Notes under the pieces: generated by a model
What the model saw: the letters and a program-made list of their open reading frames with translations, nothing else
Databases searched by the model: none
Told to the model about the DNA's origin: nothing
In this document: positions 6,266 through 7,881 of the stretch, piece after piece
Numbering within the stretch: position 1 is the first letter of the stretch
Layout of the letters: each line of letters opens with the position of its first letter
Made by a program: the position numbers and the translations under genes
NCBI GenBank assembly: GCA_025963815.1
Contig: JAOQAA010000431.1
Location: forward strand, 1 to 7,881
Reading direction: 5' to 3'
Length of the DNA stretch: 7,881 bases
Source: Capsulimonas sp.
GTDB lineage: Bacteria > Armatimonadota > Armatimonadia > Armatimonadales > Capsulimonadaceae

Positions 6266-6976
6266 TTGTCACGCAACCACACCGCCGTATCTCGGCTTAC
6301 CCACATTTCCGGACTTGTTCTCGGACTAGGCGCTCTGATCTCGCTGACCGCTCTTCCCGCGCGGGCGCACTTCTTTTGGGCGTCCATTACTCCAGACCCG
6401 CAGCCCGCATTCCATCTCACCTTTGGCGAAGACTCCTCAGAACCGATTTCGGAAAAGCTGATGGACCACGCCAAGACCGCCCAGGCATGGACCGCCGCTG
6501 GCGATCTCAAGCTGGAGCCTAAAGATAGTTTCCTCACGTCCGTGCTGCCCGCCGGCGCCAAAGCCGTCGCGGCAGGCTGCACCTGGGGCATCGTCCCTCC
6601 CCGAGAACCTGGCAAAACGGCGTTCTTCCTGGAGTATTACGCAAAGGCCGTCACCGACTTCTCTGGAGCTTCGGAGACCGTGAATCTTCCCCTGGAGCTA
6701 TTCGCCCGCCGCGACGGCGCAGCGATCATCCTCACCGTGAAAGAGAACAACCAGCCGGCGGTGAAATCCGATATCGTCGTCCAGGTCCCAAACTCCAATG
6801 AAGATGTCAAGTTGACGACCGACGGCAAGGGCGAAGCGCGGTTCACGCCGGCGAAATCCGGCTCGTACAATGTCCGTGCGCTGGTCGAACATCAGCGCTC
6901 AGGCGCGCACAACGGGAAGCCGTACAGCCTCGTCAAAGAGTACACCACGATCGTTCTGCCGATCGCCGCGCCGTAA
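6266..6976 (+). CDS. Secreted DUF4198/COG5266-like protein (TTG start)
   Basis: From the TTG start the protein has 236 residues. Residues 1-34 are a signal peptide: basic start with SRNH, hydrophobic core GLVLGLGALISL (16-27), and cleavage after ARA (32-34). The mature protein begins HFFW, and an N-terminal His after cleavage is typical of DUF4198/COG5266 proteins, some of which are encoded with nickel or cobalt uptake systems. It is predicted to be all-beta. A first domain carries FFLEYYAKAVTDFSG (120-134). A C-terminal carboxypeptidase-regulatory-like domain has TTDGKGEARFTP (184-195), GSYNVRALVEH (199-209) and HNGKPYSLVKEYTTIVLP (215-232). Planctomycete-type DUF4198 proteins have the same layout. 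No transporter subunit is adjacent, so metal binding is inferred, not shown. There is a single Cys (105). The gene has its own promoter, operator-like dyad and leader. Confidence 0.75.
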   Translation: MSRNHTAVSRLTHISGLVLGLGALISLTALPARAHFFWASITPDPQPAFHLTFGEDSSEPISEKLMDHAKTAQAWTAAGDLKLEPKDSFLTSVLPAGAKAVAAGCTWGIVPPREPGKTAFFLEYYAKAVTDFSGASETVNLPLELFARRDGAAIILTVKENNQPAVKSDIVVQVPNSNEDVKLTTDGKGEARFTPAKSGSYNVRALVEHQRSGAHNGKPYSLVKEYTTIVLPIAAP

Positions 6977-7016
6977 TCCGAGAAGCTTGCAAGGTTCGTT
7001 CTGGACAGAAAAGCGG

Positions 7017-7022
7017 TACAAT
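7017..7022 (+). promoter_or_regulatory. Possible -10 box of the ABC exporter gene
   Basis: TACAAT, one mismatch from consensus and preceded by GG as at the ATPase operon, lies 64 bases upstream of the exporter ATG. The -35 region (TTCGTT, 6995-7000, 16-base spacing) is weak. No convincing terminator separates it from the upstream gene, so read-through is possible. Confidence 0.35.
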
Positions 7023-7086
7023 AACAAGCGATATCGTTAGACAAACTCCCTTGTCATCACCCCGTGGATTAGATCGGCGACGTTCC

Positions 7087-7881
7087 ATGTTAAAGCGTTT
7101 CTTCTCGTACTATCAGCCCTACAAAGGCCTCTTTCTGCTCGACTTTTCCTGTGCGGTCATCTCCGGCATCTTTGAGCTGGCGTTTCCAATGGCGACCCGC
7201 ACCTTCATCAATGAGCTCCTGCCCAAGCATGATTGGGCCTTGATTCTGGGGGCCTCCATCGGCCTGCTGGCGATCTATCTCGTGAATACGGGCTTGCAGT
7301 ATATCGTCAACTACTGGGGCCATGTGCTTGGGATCTCGATCGAGACGGAGATGCGCCGCAAGGTCTTCGATCACCTGCAAAAGCTGTCCTTTCGGTTCTA
7401 CGACAACCAAAAGACCGGCCATCTGATCGGCCGCGTGACCAAAGATCTGGAAGATATCGGCGAGGTGGCGCACCACGGGCCCGAGGACGCGTTCATCGCG
7501 GTGATGACGTTCATTGGCTCGTTCCTGCTGATGCTGACGATGAACGTCAAGCTCGCGCTGATCACCGGCCTCGTGGTCCCGCCGATGCTCTGGCTTTCCA
7601 CGCGTTACGGGCGGGCGATGACGCTCAACATGCGCTCGCTTTTCCAGCAGGTCGGAAATTTCAACGCGCGCATTGAGGAAAACATCGGCGGGATTCGCGT
7701 GGTGCAGGCGTTTGTGAACGAAGACCACGAACGCGCCCTCTTCGCCAAGGACAACGACAGCTACCGGGACACCAAGCTGAACGCCTATCGGCTGATGTCC
7801 AAAAGCATGTCGCTCAGCTACATGACCATGCGGATCGTGCAGATTTTCGTCATGATCGCGGGCGCGTACTTCTTCCTGCAC
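7087..7881 (+). CDS. ABC exporter half-transporter, permease domain (3' end outside window)
   Basis: The frame is open from the ATG at 7087 to the window end, giving 265 residues of a type IV (MsbA/Sav1866-like) ABC exporter whose ATPase domain lies beyond the window. Five membrane helices are visible, at about 14-37, 51-76, 133-152, 156-174 and 243-263. Diagnostic cytoplasmic-loop motifs are EMRRKVFDHLQKLSFRFYD (88-106) with KTGHLIGRVTKDLEDI (109-124), and NARIEENIGGIRVVQAFVNE (193-212); these form the coupling region of exporters. Such proteins dimerise and export lipids, peptides or drugs using ATP; the substrate is not readable here. The ribosome binding site is poor, but the ATG begins a normal exporter N-terminus (MLKRFFSYYQPYKG). 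An antisense open frame over the same bases is a codon-bias shadow. Confidence 0.92.
   Translation, partial: MLKRFFSYYQPYKGLFLLDFSCAVISGIFELAFPMATRTFINELLPKHDWALILGASIGLLAIYLVNTGLQYIVNYWGHVLGISIETEMRRKVFDHLQKLSFRFYDNQKTGHLIGRVTKDLEDIGEVAHHGPEDAFIAVMTFIGSFLLMLTMNVKLALITGLVVPPMLWLSTRYGRAMTLNMRSLFQQVGNFNARIEENIGGIRVVQAFVNEDHERALFAKDNDSYRDTKLNAYRLMSKSMSLSYMTMRIVQIFVMIAGAYFFLH

Noticed and set aside
7090..7881. Minus-strand open frame across the ABC exporter region
   Set aside because: Its product is rich in His, Asp, Glu, Arg and Gln with no domain pattern, as expected for the antisense of a hydrophobic GC-rich gene. The plus strand encodes clear exporter motifs over the same bases.

Overview
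The window is chromosomal DNA from a high-GC bacterium. GC-rich third codon positions, wide GC-rich antisense shadows and sigma70-type TATAAT promoters are visible. The gene set is a secreted GH74 xyloglucanase, an AAA+/TPR pair, a DUF4198-like secreted protein and an ABC exporter. It fits a polysaccharide-degrading, poorly sampled phylum such as Armatimonadota or Planctomycetota. This placement is a low-confidence inference from protein style; no marker gene is present.

Layout. Bases 1-138 hold the last 45 codons of a plus-strand gene, possibly a glycosidase. Bases 139-361 separate it from a convergent gene and contain a long, nearly perfect inverted repeat (201-344). Three genes then lie on the minus strand. 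From promoter-distal to promoter-proximal they are a TPR protein with about six C-terminal membrane helices (362-1603), a single-domain AAA+ ATPase with N-terminal TPRs (1619-2899), and a secreted GH74 xyloglucanase (3047-5233). The ATPase and TPR genes are 15 bases apart and surely co-transcribed. The xyloglucanase has its own strong promoter and a candidate sugar-type operator.

The intergenic region 5234-5404 is divergent. On its right side a plus-strand FMN nitroreductase of the YdjA type begins (5405-6037). It is followed by a 228-base leader region (6038-6265) with a sigma70-type promoter, a 13-bp perfect dyad over the -10/start region, and several possible RNA helices, one of which covers the ribosome binding site of the next gene. 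That gene (6266-6976) is best read from a TTG start and encodes a secreted DUF4198/COG5266-like protein. An ABC exporter half-transporter (7087 onward) is cut by the window end.

How they may work together. The xyloglucanase cuts plant xyloglucan outside the cytoplasm and looks locally regulated. The AAA+/TPR pair looks like a chaperone or remodelling module whose partner is in the membrane; its substrate is unknown. The nitroreductase, DUF4198-like protein and exporter appear to be separately promoted single genes. The points most worth testing are the regulated leader at 6045-6266, the AAA+/TPR pair, the xyloglucanase operator and the long inverted repeat.
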